A model generated the notes under the pieces. That model did no database searches. It was not told where the DNA came from and saw nothing but the letters and a program-made list of their open reading frames with translations. From JAENVT01 sp040006755 (lineage in GTDB: Bacteria > Actinomycetota > Acidimicrobiia > Acidimicrobiales > Ilumatobacteraceae), in the NCBI GenBank assembly GCA_040006755.1, contig JBDTWJ010000116.1, positions 1-12,111 on the forward strand: 12,111 nucleotides of DNA, written 5' to 3'. Made by a program: the position numbers and the translations under genes. Shown one piece after another: positions 5,909 to 12,111 of the stretch (within the stretch, counting starts at the first letter, position 1; the number at the start of each line of letters is the position of its first letter).

Positions 5909-6085
5909 TCACGCCTGCCGACGCACCGTCGGGTCGGCGGCGAGCAGCTCGTGCGGCAACTCGACACCGGTGACCTCGTCCGTCCAGTAGGTGCCCGCAT
6001 CGAGACGAGCCAGCGCCACCTCGACGTTAGCGAGGTCGCGCTCGATCGCGTCGAGATCGAGAGGCGTGTCGGCGGCGTCGCTCAT
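5909..6085 (-). CDS. Mini TraR/DksA-like protein lacking the zinc cysteines
   Basis: This 58-residue protein is the first gene of the leftward cluster. A helix (10-29, LDAIERDLANVEVALARLD) leads into GTYWTDEVTG (31-40) and then LPHELLAADPTVRR (43-56). This follows the C-terminal pattern of TraR/DksA proteins (GTY-x-x-C-E-x-C-G ... P-x-x-R-L-x-A-x-P-x-A-R). Here the first two zinc cysteines are Asp36 and Thr39, and there is no cysteine in the whole protein. TraR/DksA proteins act on RNA polymerase through its secondary channel; a coiled-coil tip as in DksA is too short here to be sure of that role. ATG 6085 is chosen because a TACCAT -10 box ends seven bases upstream; the frame stays open further upstream, but that part runs antisense to the ATPase gene. 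Ten bases separate it from the kinase gene, so they are likely co-transcribed. Confidence 0.72.
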   Translation of the reverse strand: MSDAADTPLDLDAIERDLANVEVALARLDAGTYWTDEVTGVELPHELLAADPTVRRQA

Positions 6086-6092
6086 CGACCTG

Positions 6093-6098
6093 ATGGTA
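6093..6098 (-). promoter_or_regulatory. -10 box (TACCAT) of a leaderless leftward promoter
   Basis: Read on the minus strand, TACCAT is followed by seven bases (CAGGTCG) and then the ATG at 6085. There is no Shine-Dalgarno sequence. This is the geometry of leaderless transcripts common in Actinomycetota, with transcription starting at or next to the A of ATG. The -35 region shows no clear consensus. Confidence 0.55.
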
Positions 6099-6148
6099 AC
6101 CCGCCCACGCCGCGCCTCACCTCTCACATCGGAACTGCTCACATGACC

Positions 6149-6154
6149 TACTGT
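6149..6154 (+). promoter_or_regulatory. -10 box (TACTGT) of a leaderless rightward promoter
   Basis: TACTGT is followed by six bases (GCGACC) and then the GTG at 6161, with no Shine-Dalgarno site. It argues for GTG 6161 as the importer ATPase start rather than the in-frame ATG at 6143, which would lie upstream of the -10 box. It faces the leftward promoter 50 bases away. Confidence 0.5.
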
Positions 6155-6160
6155 GCGACC

Positions 6161-7192
6161 GTGGCCCAGGTACGACTCGAGCACGTCACCAAATCCTTCG
6201 GCGAGGGTACTGATGCGGTGAAGGCGGTCGACGACGTATCGATCGACGTCGAAGACCACGACTTCATGATCCTGCTCGGGCCTTCGGGCTGCGGCAAGAG
6301 CACGATGCTGCGCATGGTGGCAGGGCTGGAGACGCCGACCAGCGGCGACATCTTCATCGGCAACACCAAGGTCAACGACGTCGCGCCGAAGATGCGCGAC
6401 GTGGCGATGGTGTTCCAGAGCTACGCGCTCTATCCGCACAAGACCGCCCAGGCCAACATCGAGTTCCCGTTGAAGGTGCGCGGCGAGTCGAAGATCGATC
6501 GCGCGGCAAAGGCGAAGTCGGCAGCGGAGGCATTGGGCCTCAGCGCGTACCTCGATCGAAAGCCCGGTCAGCTCAGCGGCGGTCAACGTCAGCGTGTCGC
6601 GCTTGCACGCGCCATCGTGCGCCAACCGGCGGTGTTCTGCATGGACGAGCCGCTGTCGAACCTCGATGCGAAGTTGCGCGGCGAGACCAGGGCAGAGCTC
6701 GTCGATCTGCATCGCCGACTCGACGCGACCATCATCTATGTCACCCACGATCAGGTCGAGGCGATGACGATGGGCACGAGGGTTGCGGTGATGAATCATG
6801 GTCAGCTACAACAGATCGGAACGCCACAGGAGGTCTACGCCAGGCCGGAGACGGTGTTCGTCGCGACATTCATCGGTACGCCTCCAATGAACGTGATGCC
6901 CGCAGGTTTGTTCGAGCGCAGCGAAGCCCTGGTCGGTGTGCGGCCCGAACACCTCCGGGTGACCACGAATGGCGGCGGCCTGCGAGTCTCCATCCGAATG
7001 GTCGAACAGCTGGGCCACGAGACACTGCTGGTCTGTGACGCATCGGGCACCCGCATCGTCGTTCGCCAGGGCGCCGACGTCGCTGCGCCGCCGATTGGCG
7101 CCGAGATCGGGCTCGACGCGGCCGAGGCTCATCGCCATCGCTTCGACCCGGTCACGCAGCACAGAATCGACAACGTCGGAGTTGGTGCATGA
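6161..7192 (+). CDS. ugpC: ABC importer ATPase, UgpC/MalK type
   Basis: This 343-residue cytoplasmic ATP-binding subunit powers the importer encoded downstream. All nucleotide-binding motifs are intact: Walker A GPSGCGKST (40-48), Q-loop Gln86 in FQSYALYP, signature LSGGQRQR (138-145), Walker B ending MDEP (161-164), D-loop SNLD (166-169) and switch His196 (VTHDQ). The C-terminal part (about 240-343) holds a TOBE/OB regulatory domain with the VGVRPEHLRV stretch typical of the MalK/UgpC/MsmK group. It is a little shorter than the usual 355-370. GTG 6161 is preferred over ATG 6143 (six residues longer) on promoter geometry. Its stop overlaps the next start by four bases. The symbol rests on the binding protein of the same operon; a MsmK-like shared ATPase cannot be excluded. 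Confidence 0.88.
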   Translation: MAQVRLEHVTKSFGEGTDAVKAVDDVSIDVEDHDFMILLGPSGCGKSTMLRMVAGLETPTSGDIFIGNTKVNDVAPKMRDVAMVFQSYALYPHKTAQANIEFPLKVRGESKIDRAAKAKSAAEALGLSAYLDRKPGQLSGGQRQRVALARAIVRQPAVFCMDEPLSNLDAKLRGETRAELVDLHRRLDATIIYVTHDQVEAMTMGTRVAVMNHGQLQQIGTPQEVYARPETVFVATFIGTPPMNVMPAGLFERSEALVGVRPEHLRVTTNGGGLRVSIRMVEQLGHETLLVCDASGTRIVVRQGADVAAPPIGAEIGLDAAEAHRHRFDPVTQHRIDNVGVGA

Positions 7193-8085
7193 GAAGGAAG
7201 TGGCGCGACTTGCCGATCGCGATCGGAATGTTGCTGCCCTCGGCAGCGATCCTCGGGGTCTTCGTGGTGTACCCACTCATTCGCGCGATCCAGCTCGGCC
7301 ATCTGCGCTGCGACGCCACCGGCCGGCGGTGCCGAGAGGGCGGCTGGGGCCAGTACATCGATGTCCTCCGCAGCAACGAGTTCCAGCACGCACTGGCCAA
7401 CACGACGCGGCTGGCGCTGATGACCGTGCCGGCCGGGCTGGCGCTGGGCATCGGCCTTGCAGTGCTCGCCGACAAGCAGATTCGAGGTGTCGGGTTCTTC
7501 CGCACCGTGTTCTCGTCGACAGTTGCCACCAGCGTTGCGGTCGCAAGCCTGGTCTGGTTCGTGCTGTTGCAGCCCGAGGTCGGTGTGCTGCCCGATCTGT
7601 TCCATGGGATCATCCCGTCGCTGAAGCAGCCCGGCCTGTTGCGTGACCCGGGAACCGCGCTGCCGGCCGTAGCGCTCAGCAGCATCTGGGCGAGCCTCGG
7701 TTTCACGTTCATCGTCATCACGGCTGCGCTGCAGAGCATCCCGCGCGAGTTGTACGAGAGCGCCCTTGTCGACGGCGCCGGCGGATGGATGCGCTTCACC
7801 AACGTCACCGTCCCGATGCTCGGTCCGACGATCCTCTTCACTTCGGTGGTGCTCACGACGCGCGCATTTCAGGCATACGGCGAGGTTGCCCTGTTGACTG
7901 GCGGCGGTCCCGACCCGCAACGGCCGACGCAGACGGTGCCGTACCTGATCTACGGACAGAACTCGTTGGTGAAGAACGACATCGGCTTGAAGTCGACCGC
8001 CGCGGTGCTGTTGTTCGTGGTGTTGCTCATTCTCGCGTTCGTGCAGTTCCGTGGGCTCGACAAACGGGTGCACTATGCCAGCTGA
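7189..8085 (+). CDS. ugpA: ABC importer permease, UgpA/MalF type
   Basis: This 298-residue inner-membrane permease has six predicted helices, near 9-31, 70-93, 105-127, 157-180, 210-232 and 266-287. The EAA loop that docks onto the ATPase is at 188-211 (ELYESALVDGAGG at its start, Glu190 and Gly196 conserved). The longer segment between the first two helices, with two cysteines (Cys41, Cys48), lies on the outer side. The first permease gene of binding-protein-dependent sugar/phosphodiester importers is usually of this type. The ATG at 7189 overlaps the ATPase stop and has GGAG (7178-7181) seven bases upstream. Ugp versus another carbohydrate-type importer is decided by the binding protein, not by this subunit. 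Confidence 0.85.
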   Translation: MRRKWRDLPIAIGMLLPSAAILGVFVVYPLIRAIQLGHLRCDATGRRCREGGWGQYIDVLRSNEFQHALANTTRLALMTVPAGLALGIGLAVLADKQIRGVGFFRTVFSSTVATSVAVASLVWFVLLQPEVGVLPDLFHGIIPSLKQPGLLRDPGTALPAVALSSIWASLGFTFIVITAALQSIPRELYESALVDGAGGWMRFTNVTVPMLGPTILFTSVVLTTRAFQAYGEVALLTGGGPDPQRPTQTVPYLIYGQNSLVKNDIGLKSTAAVLLFVVLLILAFVQFRGLDKRVHYAS

Positions 8086-8923
8086 CACCGGCGCGACCGA
8101 GACACTGCACGGAGCGCGGAAGGTCGGGCGCTACGCGTTGCTGATCGTCCTGGCATTTCTGGTCCTGTTCCCGATCTACGCAACATTGATGCAAGCGCTG
8201 AAGAGCGGTCCCGACGCGATCAACCATCCGCGGTCGTTGCTGCCGATCGACTTCACTTTCGATACGTTGCGCGCCGCGTGGCGAATCGGCGATCTGGGGC
8301 GTCTGTTGATCAACAGCTTGATCGTCGCCGTCGTGGTCACGTTCGGAGTGATCATCACCAGCTTGTTGGCCGCGTATGCGTTCGCCTTTCTGACCTTTCC
8401 GGGCAAGGGACCCATCTTCATCTTCTTCCTGGCGACATTGCTGGTGCCGGCTGAGCTGACCATCGTCGTCAACCAACGCACGATCGACTCGCTCGGGTGG
8501 ATCAACAGCTATCAGGGTTTGATCGTGCCATTGCTCGCCACGACCTTCGGCACGTTTCTGGTTCGGCAGGTCTTTCTCACTGTGCCGAAGGAACTGCGTG
8601 AGGCCGCAGCCCTGGACGGTGTCGGCCATTTCCGATTCCTCTGGGAAGTGGCGATGCCGCTGTGCCGGCCGACTCTCGGTGCACTCGCGCTGTTTACGTT
8701 CCTCGGCACCTGGAACCAGTACCTGTGGCCATCGACGATCATCACCGACGATGCCCACCGCACCATACAGATCGGGCTGGAGCGACTGAAGACCGGTGAT
8801 ATCGACAAGCTCAACTTGGTCACCGCCGGCACTGTCATCGCCGCGCTGCCCATCTTCGCCGTGCTGATCGTATTCCAGCGTCAACTGGTCCGCGGTCTGA
8901 CCGCGGGGGCAGTGAAGGGATGA
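8075..8923 (+). CDS. ugpE: ABC importer permease, UgpE/MalG type
   Basis: This 282-residue permease is the partner of the upstream UgpA-type subunit. It has six hydrophobic helices, near 18-40, 79-106, 113-134, 147-170, 196-219 and 247-269. The EAA loop at 173-196 (ELREAAALDGVGHF at its start, with Glu176 and Gly182) matches the second permease of this class. ATG 8075 is chosen over an in-frame ATG at 8051 because the eight extra residues are polar and lie deeper in the preceding gene. With 8075 the overlap is 11 bases. Its stop overlaps the binding-protein start as ATGA. It should form a heterodimer with the UgpA-type subunit. Confidence 0.85.
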   Translation: MPADTGATETLHGARKVGRYALLIVLAFLVLFPIYATLMQALKSGPDAINHPRSLLPIDFTFDTLRAAWRIGDLGRLLINSLIVAVVVTFGVIITSLLAAYAFAFLTFPGKGPIFIFFLATLLVPAELTIVVNQRTIDSLGWINSYQGLIVPLLATTFGTFLVRQVFLTVPKELREAAALDGVGHFRFLWEVAMPLCRPTLGALALFTFLGTWNQYLWPSTIITDDAHRTIQIGLERLKTGDIDKLNLVTAGTVIAALPIFAVLIVFQRQLVRGLTAGAVKG

Positions 8924-10446
8924 GGCGCCTCGCGTTGTTGTCGGCGGCGGCGTTGGTGGCCGCCTCGTGTGGGTCGGGCGAGTCGATCATCACCGCGGGT
9001 CGCGAGCCGACCCTCGTGACCCAGCGCCCGCCGGTCACGCTGGCACCTGGCTTGACGCTGCCGGTCGGCGAGACGCTGCCACCGATCGACACGACCATCG
9101 CTCCCACGACAACAGCGTCGCAGCTCGACACGCTCCCCGATTGCCCGACCGATGCGCTGGCGAGTGCCACTGGCACGATCGAATTGACCTTCTGGCACGG
9201 CATGAACGGCCCATTGGCAGACGAGTTGGGCAAGCTGGCCGATGCCTACAACGCCAGCCAATCGAAGGTGCGCGTCACCCTGATCGAGGGGAGCTACGAG
9301 CAGACCATCGATAAGTACCTCCAAGCCGGGCACGACAGCCGCCCGGATCTCGTTCAGATGCCCGAGTACATGGTGCAGACGATGGTCGACAGCCAGTCGG
9401 CCGTGCCGGTCGAGGCGTGCATCAAGTCGAGCGGTTACGACTCCAGTGCGTTCTTGCCGACCGGTCTCGGTGCGTACGCCACTCAGGGAGTGCAATGGTC
9501 GATCCCGTTCAACATCTCCAACCCCGTGTTGTTCTACAACAAGAAGATGTTCGTCGCCGCCGGCCTCGACCCCGACAAGCCACCGGTGTCGCTCGAGGAG
9601 ATGCGCGCCGACAGTGAGGCAATCGTCACCTCCGGCGCAGCGAAGTATGGGCTGGCACTCGATTCCGGATTCGACTCAGGCGGTGGTTGGTACATCGAGC
9701 AGTGGTTCGCCAAGGCAGGCGAGTTCTACGCCGACAACCAGAATGGCCGTGCCGCGAGGGCGACGAAGGTGCTGTACAACAACGCGACGGGTCAATCGTT
9801 GCTGGGCTTGATGCAGTCCATGATCAACGACGGTCTTGCGGTCAACGTCGGCGACAACTCCACCAGCGGTTTCGACAACCTGTTGAAGCTTGCTGACAAT
9901 GCCGAGCCGGCTGCGATGACCATCGCCACGTCTGCGTCGATCGGTCCGGTGATTGCTGTGTTGGGAAGTGGTCAGTTCCCACAGATCACCAACGAAGACG
10001 TCGGTGTGGCCGCAATGCCAGGCCCCGATGGAAAGCCCGGCGCGCTTGTCGGTGGCGCATCGTTGTGGGTGGTCGATTCCGGCGATGACGTTCGCACCGC
10101 GGCGTCGTGGGACTTCATCACGTACCTCACCGCGGCGCAGCAGCAGAGCGAGTGGTCGTCGGCAACCGGCTACATCCCGGTACGCACTGACGCGTTGACG
10201 CTCGACCCGTTGCGGAGCACGCTGGCCACCGACCCGCGCTTCAAGGTTCCCTACGACCAATTGCTGTCTTCGCCCGACGCGCCCACGTCGGTAGGACCCA
10301 TTGTCGGCCCGCTGCGCGAGGTACGCACGGTGACCGCCCAGGGTGTTGCCGCAATCTTCGCCGGTGCCGATGTGGCCAGCACGCTCGACAGTGCCGCCCG
10401 ACAAGCCGACGCCCTGATCGCCGACTACAACTCCCGCAACGGCTAA
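8920..10446 (+). CDS. ugpB: Lipoprotein substrate-binding protein, UgpB type
   Basis: This 508-residue extracytoplasmic binding protein is anchored as a lipoprotein. It has a short basic/hydrophobic signal (MRRLALLSAAALVAA) with a lipobox ending at Cys17 (AASC), then a Pro/Thr-rich linker (about 30-70). The solute-binding fold (88-505) aligns from memory with E. coli UgpB throughout, for example ELTFWHGMNG (88-97), FNISNPVLFYNK (197-208), GLDPDKPP (215-222), VGGASLWV (377-384) and TGYIPV (416-421). Residues matching the glycerol-3-phosphate contacts of UgpB seem kept: Tyr126, Glu149, Ser200, a Ser at 338 or 340, the Gly pair 378-379, Tyr418 and Arg469. That supports glycerol-3-phosphate or glycerophosphodiester uptake over sugar. 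Gene order is ATPase, permease, permease, binding protein; having the ATPase first and the binding protein last is unusual. Confidence 0.85.
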   Translation: MRRLALLSAAALVAASCGSGESIITAGREPTLVTQRPPVTLAPGLTLPVGETLPPIDTTIAPTTTASQLDTLPDCPTDALASATGTIELTFWHGMNGPLADELGKLADAYNASQSKVRVTLIEGSYEQTIDKYLQAGHDSRPDLVQMPEYMVQTMVDSQSAVPVEACIKSSGYDSSAFLPTGLGAYATQGVQWSIPFNISNPVLFYNKKMFVAAGLDPDKPPVSLEEMRADSEAIVTSGAAKYGLALDSGFDSGGGWYIEQWFAKAGEFYADNQNGRAARATKVLYNNATGQSLLGLMQSMINDGLAVNVGDNSTSGFDNLLKLADNAEPAAMTIATSASIGPVIAVLGSGQFPQITNEDVGVAAMPGPDGKPGALVGGASLWVVDSGDDVRTAASWDFITYLTAAQQQSEWSSATGYIPVRTDALTLDPLRSTLATDPRFKVPYDQLLSSPDAPTSVGPIVGPLREVRTVTAQGVAAIFAGADVASTLDSAARQADALIADYNSRNG

Positions 10447-10448
10447 CC

Positions 10449-10560
10449 CCGTGCGATGAGCGATGAGCCGCCGGGCGCCGCACATCTCTCATCGCGCTGA
10501 TGCTCTCAGCCGTGCGATGAGTGATGAGCCGCCGGGCGCCGCACATCTCTCATCGCGCTG
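10449..10560 (+). repeat. Two tandem 51-bp hairpin-forming units
   Basis: Bases 10449-10499 and 10510-10560 are identical at 50 of 51 positions (C10461 versus T10522), separated by a 10-base spacer. Each unit carries GCGATGAG (10453-10460; 10514-10521) and its exact complement CTCATCGC (10488-10495; 10549-10556), forming an 8-bp stem. A second copy of the left arm, (C/T)GATGAG, directly follows the first and can compete for the same right arm. The loop holds the GC-rich core CCGCCGGGCGCC. The pair fills nearly all the space between the binding-protein stop and the cyclophilin promoter. It may act as a terminator or RNA structure, or be a REP/MITE-like element. No T-run follows either unit. 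Confidence 0.85.
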
Positions 10561-10574
10561 GGGGCGGGCCCGGG

Positions 10575-10580
10575 TAGCGT
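10575..10580 (+). promoter_or_regulatory. Candidate -10 box (TAGCGT) for the cyclophilin gene
   Basis: TAGCGT lies eight bases before the ATG at 10589, with no Shine-Dalgarno site, again suggesting a nearly leaderless mRNA. The expected -35 position (about 10552-10557) falls inside the right arm of the second repeat unit, so the repeat could influence this promoter. Confidence 0.4.
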
Positions 10581-10588
10581 GTCGATCC

Positions 10589-11143
10589 ATGGCTACCCCC
10601 TTTCCCGCAATCGACGGCACCGCGCCGCGCAAGCAAGAGTTCGATTCAGCACCCGAGGTGGGCATCGACCCCAGCAAGCGTTACACCGCAACGATCGACA
10701 CCAGCATGGGAACGCTGGTCGTCGCTCTTGACGCGATCAACGCTCCGCTCACCGTCAACAACTTCGTGTTCCTCGCGGCACAGCATTACTACGACGGCGT
10801 CGTGTTCCACCGCGTTATCAACGGCTTCATGTGTCAGGGCGGCGACCCCACGGGAACGGGTCGCGGCGGACCGGGGTACCGCTTCAACGACGAGCCCGTC
10901 AAGCAGCGGTACCAGATCGGCTCTGTGGCCATGGCCAACGCCGGGCCGAACACGAATGGCAGCCAGTTCTTCTTGATCAGCGGCCCCAGCGGCGTCAACC
11001 TTCCGCCGCAGTACAACCACTTCGGCCAGGTAGTCAAAGGCCTTGAAATCGTCGACGCGATGCAGAGGGTCGACACCGATCACAGCGACCGACCGCGCAC
11101 TGAAGTAGTGATCAACTCGGTCGCCATCACCGTCGCCGACTGA
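10589..11143 (+). CDS. Cyclophilin-type peptidyl-prolyl cis-trans isomerase
   Basis: This 184-residue cytoplasmic protein has no signal peptide or membrane segment. It catalyses cis-trans isomerisation of Xaa-Pro bonds. The cyclophilin core is clear: FHRVINGFMCQGGDPTGTG (73-91) with catalytic Arg75, Phe80, Met81 and Gln83; GSVAMANAGPNTNGSQFFLI (111-130) with the hydrophobic-pocket Phe128; and HFGQVVKG (144-151). The Trp that binds cyclosporin in human CypA (Trp121) has no counterpart; the region reads VNLPPQY (136-142), as in many bacterial members. The ATG at 10589 is supported by the -10 box just upstream; the frame stays open further upstream only by reading through the repeat units. The next gene starts two bases after its stop. 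Confidence 0.93.
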   Translation: MATPFPAIDGTAPRKQEFDSAPEVGIDPSKRYTATIDTSMGTLVVALDAINAPLTVNNFVFLAAQHYYDGVVFHRVINGFMCQGGDPTGTGRGGPGYRFNDEPVKQRYQIGSVAMANAGPNTNGSQFFLISGPSGVNLPPQYNHFGQVVKGLEIVDAMQRVDTDHSDRPRTEVVINSVAITVAD

Positions 11144-11145
11144 AG

Positions 11146-12111
11146 TTGACGTCCGAGAAGATCTCGCTGGCGGCTGCGCGCCGCATCGCACTCGGCGCGC
11201 AGGGTTTCGCCGATGCACGCCCGAAGGGAAGGGTGGATCGTCGACACTTCCGCCGCGTGCTCGACCGGATGGGCCTGATTCAGATCGATTCGGTCAACGT
11301 CTTGGTTCGCAGCCAGGAATTGCCGTTGTTCGCCAGGCTGGGCCCACATCCGCGCAGCATGATTGCCGATGCCACCAAGGCCGGTGAGATCTTCGAGTAC
11401 TGGGTGCACGAGGCGTCGCACGTCGACATGGCGCACTACCACCTGCACCGTTGGAGGATGACTCGCGAGCACAAGTGGGCGCGCTACTTCACGCTCGACG
11501 ACCGGCGGCCCGGGTACATCGAGGAGGTGTACCGGAGGATCGAGAACGACGGCCCGGTCGCCTCGGGTGACCTGTCGGAGCGCGTCGGCAAGAAGGGCAC
11601 GTGGTGGGATTGGGACGATGCGAAGGTGGCTCTCGAGCATCTGTTCTGGACCGGACGAGTCACAGTGCGGCGGCGCCCCGCCGACTTCGCGCGCATCTAC
11701 GACCTCACCGAGCGCATGATCCCAGCCGACGTTCTTGGGCGCCCGACCATGCCCGAGAACGAGGCTCGCAAGCAACTGCTCGAACTCGCAGCCCGGCACC
11801 ACGGCATCGGCACATTTGCGGACCTCATTGATTACCACCGGATGGAGCGGCAAGCTTGCAAGCCGTTGGTCGACGAGCTCGTTGAAGAAGGCACGCTCAG
11901 GGTTGTTCAGGTGGAGGACTGGACCAAGCCCGCGTATCTTCACAGGGACGCGCGCCTACCGCGGCGTATCAACGCGTGCACGTTGCTGAGTCCGTTCGAC
12001 CCGGTCGTGTGGAATCGCGACAGAGCCCATCGATTGTTCGGATTTCATTACCGCATCGAGATTTACACGCCGCAGCCGAAGCGCATCCACGGCTACTACG
12101 TGCTGCCGATC
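11146..12111 (+). CDS. YcaQ/AlkX-type DNA glycosylase, partial (runs off right edge)
   Basis: The first 322 codons of a winged-helix protein of the YcaQ/AlkZ (HTH_42, formerly DUF1006) family are present. Family members remove alkylated bases or unhook DNA crosslinks. The N-terminal helix SLAAARRIALGAQGF (7-21) is typical. Gln46-Ile47-Asp48 (LIQIDSVNVL, 44-53) matches the catalytic Q-x-D motif that distinguishes the YcaQ/AlkX subgroup from AlkZ (Q-x-Q). YWVHEASH (85-92) is the next conserved block. E. coli YcaQ is about 400 residues, so roughly the last fifth is missing. The start is a TTG two bases after the cyclophilin stop; no ATG or GTG lies close enough to keep the first helix. A GTG at 11232 would remove it. 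No Shine-Dalgarno sequence is seen, so coupling to the cyclophilin gene is likely. Confidence 0.85.
   Translation, partial: MTSEKISLAAARRIALGAQGFADARPKGRVDRRHFRRVLDRMGLIQIDSVNVLVRSQELPLFARLGPHPRSMIADATKAGEIFEYWVHEASHVDMAHYHLHRWRMTREHKWARYFTLDDRRPGYIEEVYRRIENDGPVASGDLSERVGKKGTWWDWDDAKVALEHLFWTGRVTVRRRPADFARIYDLTERMIPADVLGRPTMPENEARKQLLELAARHHGIGTFADLIDYHRMERQACKPLVDELVEEGTLRVVQVEDWTKPAYLHRDARLPRRINACTLLSPFDPVVWNRDRAHRLFGFHYRIEIYTPQPKRIHGYYVLPI

Noticed and set aside
6086..6799. Upstream extension of the TraR/DksA-like frame on the minus strand to give 296 residues
   Set aside because: The extra part is antisense to the ATPase gene and His/Arg/Leu-rich. The -10 box seven bases before ATG 6085 supports the short form.
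8051..8074. ATG 8051 as the start of the second permease
   Set aside because: It adds eight polar residues and a deeper overlap with the first permease; ATG 8075 gives the usual short N-terminal tail before the first helix.
10449..10560. CRISPR array
   Set aside because: Only two units with a 10-base spacer and no cas genes; the unit structure does not fit CRISPR.
10463..10588. N-terminal extension of the cyclophilin through the repeat units, which would repeat a MSDEPPGAAHLSSR-like peptide
   Set aside because: Cyclophilins start near 10589, the repeat units are better explained as DNA/RNA hairpins, and a -10 box lies between them and the ATG.

Overview
The window is high-GC bacterial DNA. 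Dense gene packing, ATGA stop/start overlaps, frequent GTG/TTG starts and several promoters whose -10 hexamer lies only 6-8 bases before the start codon all fit Actinomycetota. The protein set (58-residue TraR/DksA-like protein, DUF455-type ferritin-like proteins, actinobacterial Bax-inhibitor-1 protein) makes the class Acidimicrobiia a reasonable but unproven guess. There are no rRNA, tRNA, CRISPR, phage or transposase genes. It looks like ordinary chromosome with one unusual repeat pair.

Layout, left to right. (1) 1-163 is intergenic, possibly holding the start signals of a leftward gene at the very edge. (2) 164-514 is a small ABM-fold monooxygenase-like gene. (3) 603-1412 is a Bax-inhibitor-1/YccA membrane protein with a strong Shine-Dalgarno sequence and a palindrome in its candidate promoter. 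(4) 6085-1409 is a leftward run of six genes: a zinc-ligand-free TraR/DksA-like mini-protein, an ABC1/UbiB-type atypical kinase, two translationally coupled ferritin-like proteins, a protein of unknown family and an epoxide-hydrolase-type alpha/beta hydrolase. Its last gene meets the Bax-inhibitor gene tail to tail at a shared CTAG, and a long hairpin sits just beyond. (5) 6161-10446 is a rightward four-gene ABC importer (ATPase, two permeases, lipoprotein) resembling the Ugp glycerol-3-phosphate/glycerophosphodiester system; residues aligned with the E. coli UgpB ligand site are kept. (6) 10449-10560 holds two nearly identical 51-bp hairpin-forming units in tandem. (7) 10589-11143 is a cytoplasmic cyclophilin. 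(8) 11146 to the right edge is a partial YcaQ/AlkX-type DNA glycosylase with a TTG start.

The two long transcription units diverge from the 75-base interval 6086-6160, where each strand carries a TANNNT -10 box 6-7 bases before its first codon. Both are therefore predicted to make leaderless mRNAs. The importer genes are coupled by short overlaps and form a complete uptake system. The leftward cluster is the most open part biologically: an ABC1 kinase next to a putative diiron protein, a related partner with altered metal ligands, an unknown protein and an epoxide hydrolase suggests an oxidative lipid- or quinone-modifying pathway, but that is inference from gene neighbourhood and motifs only.
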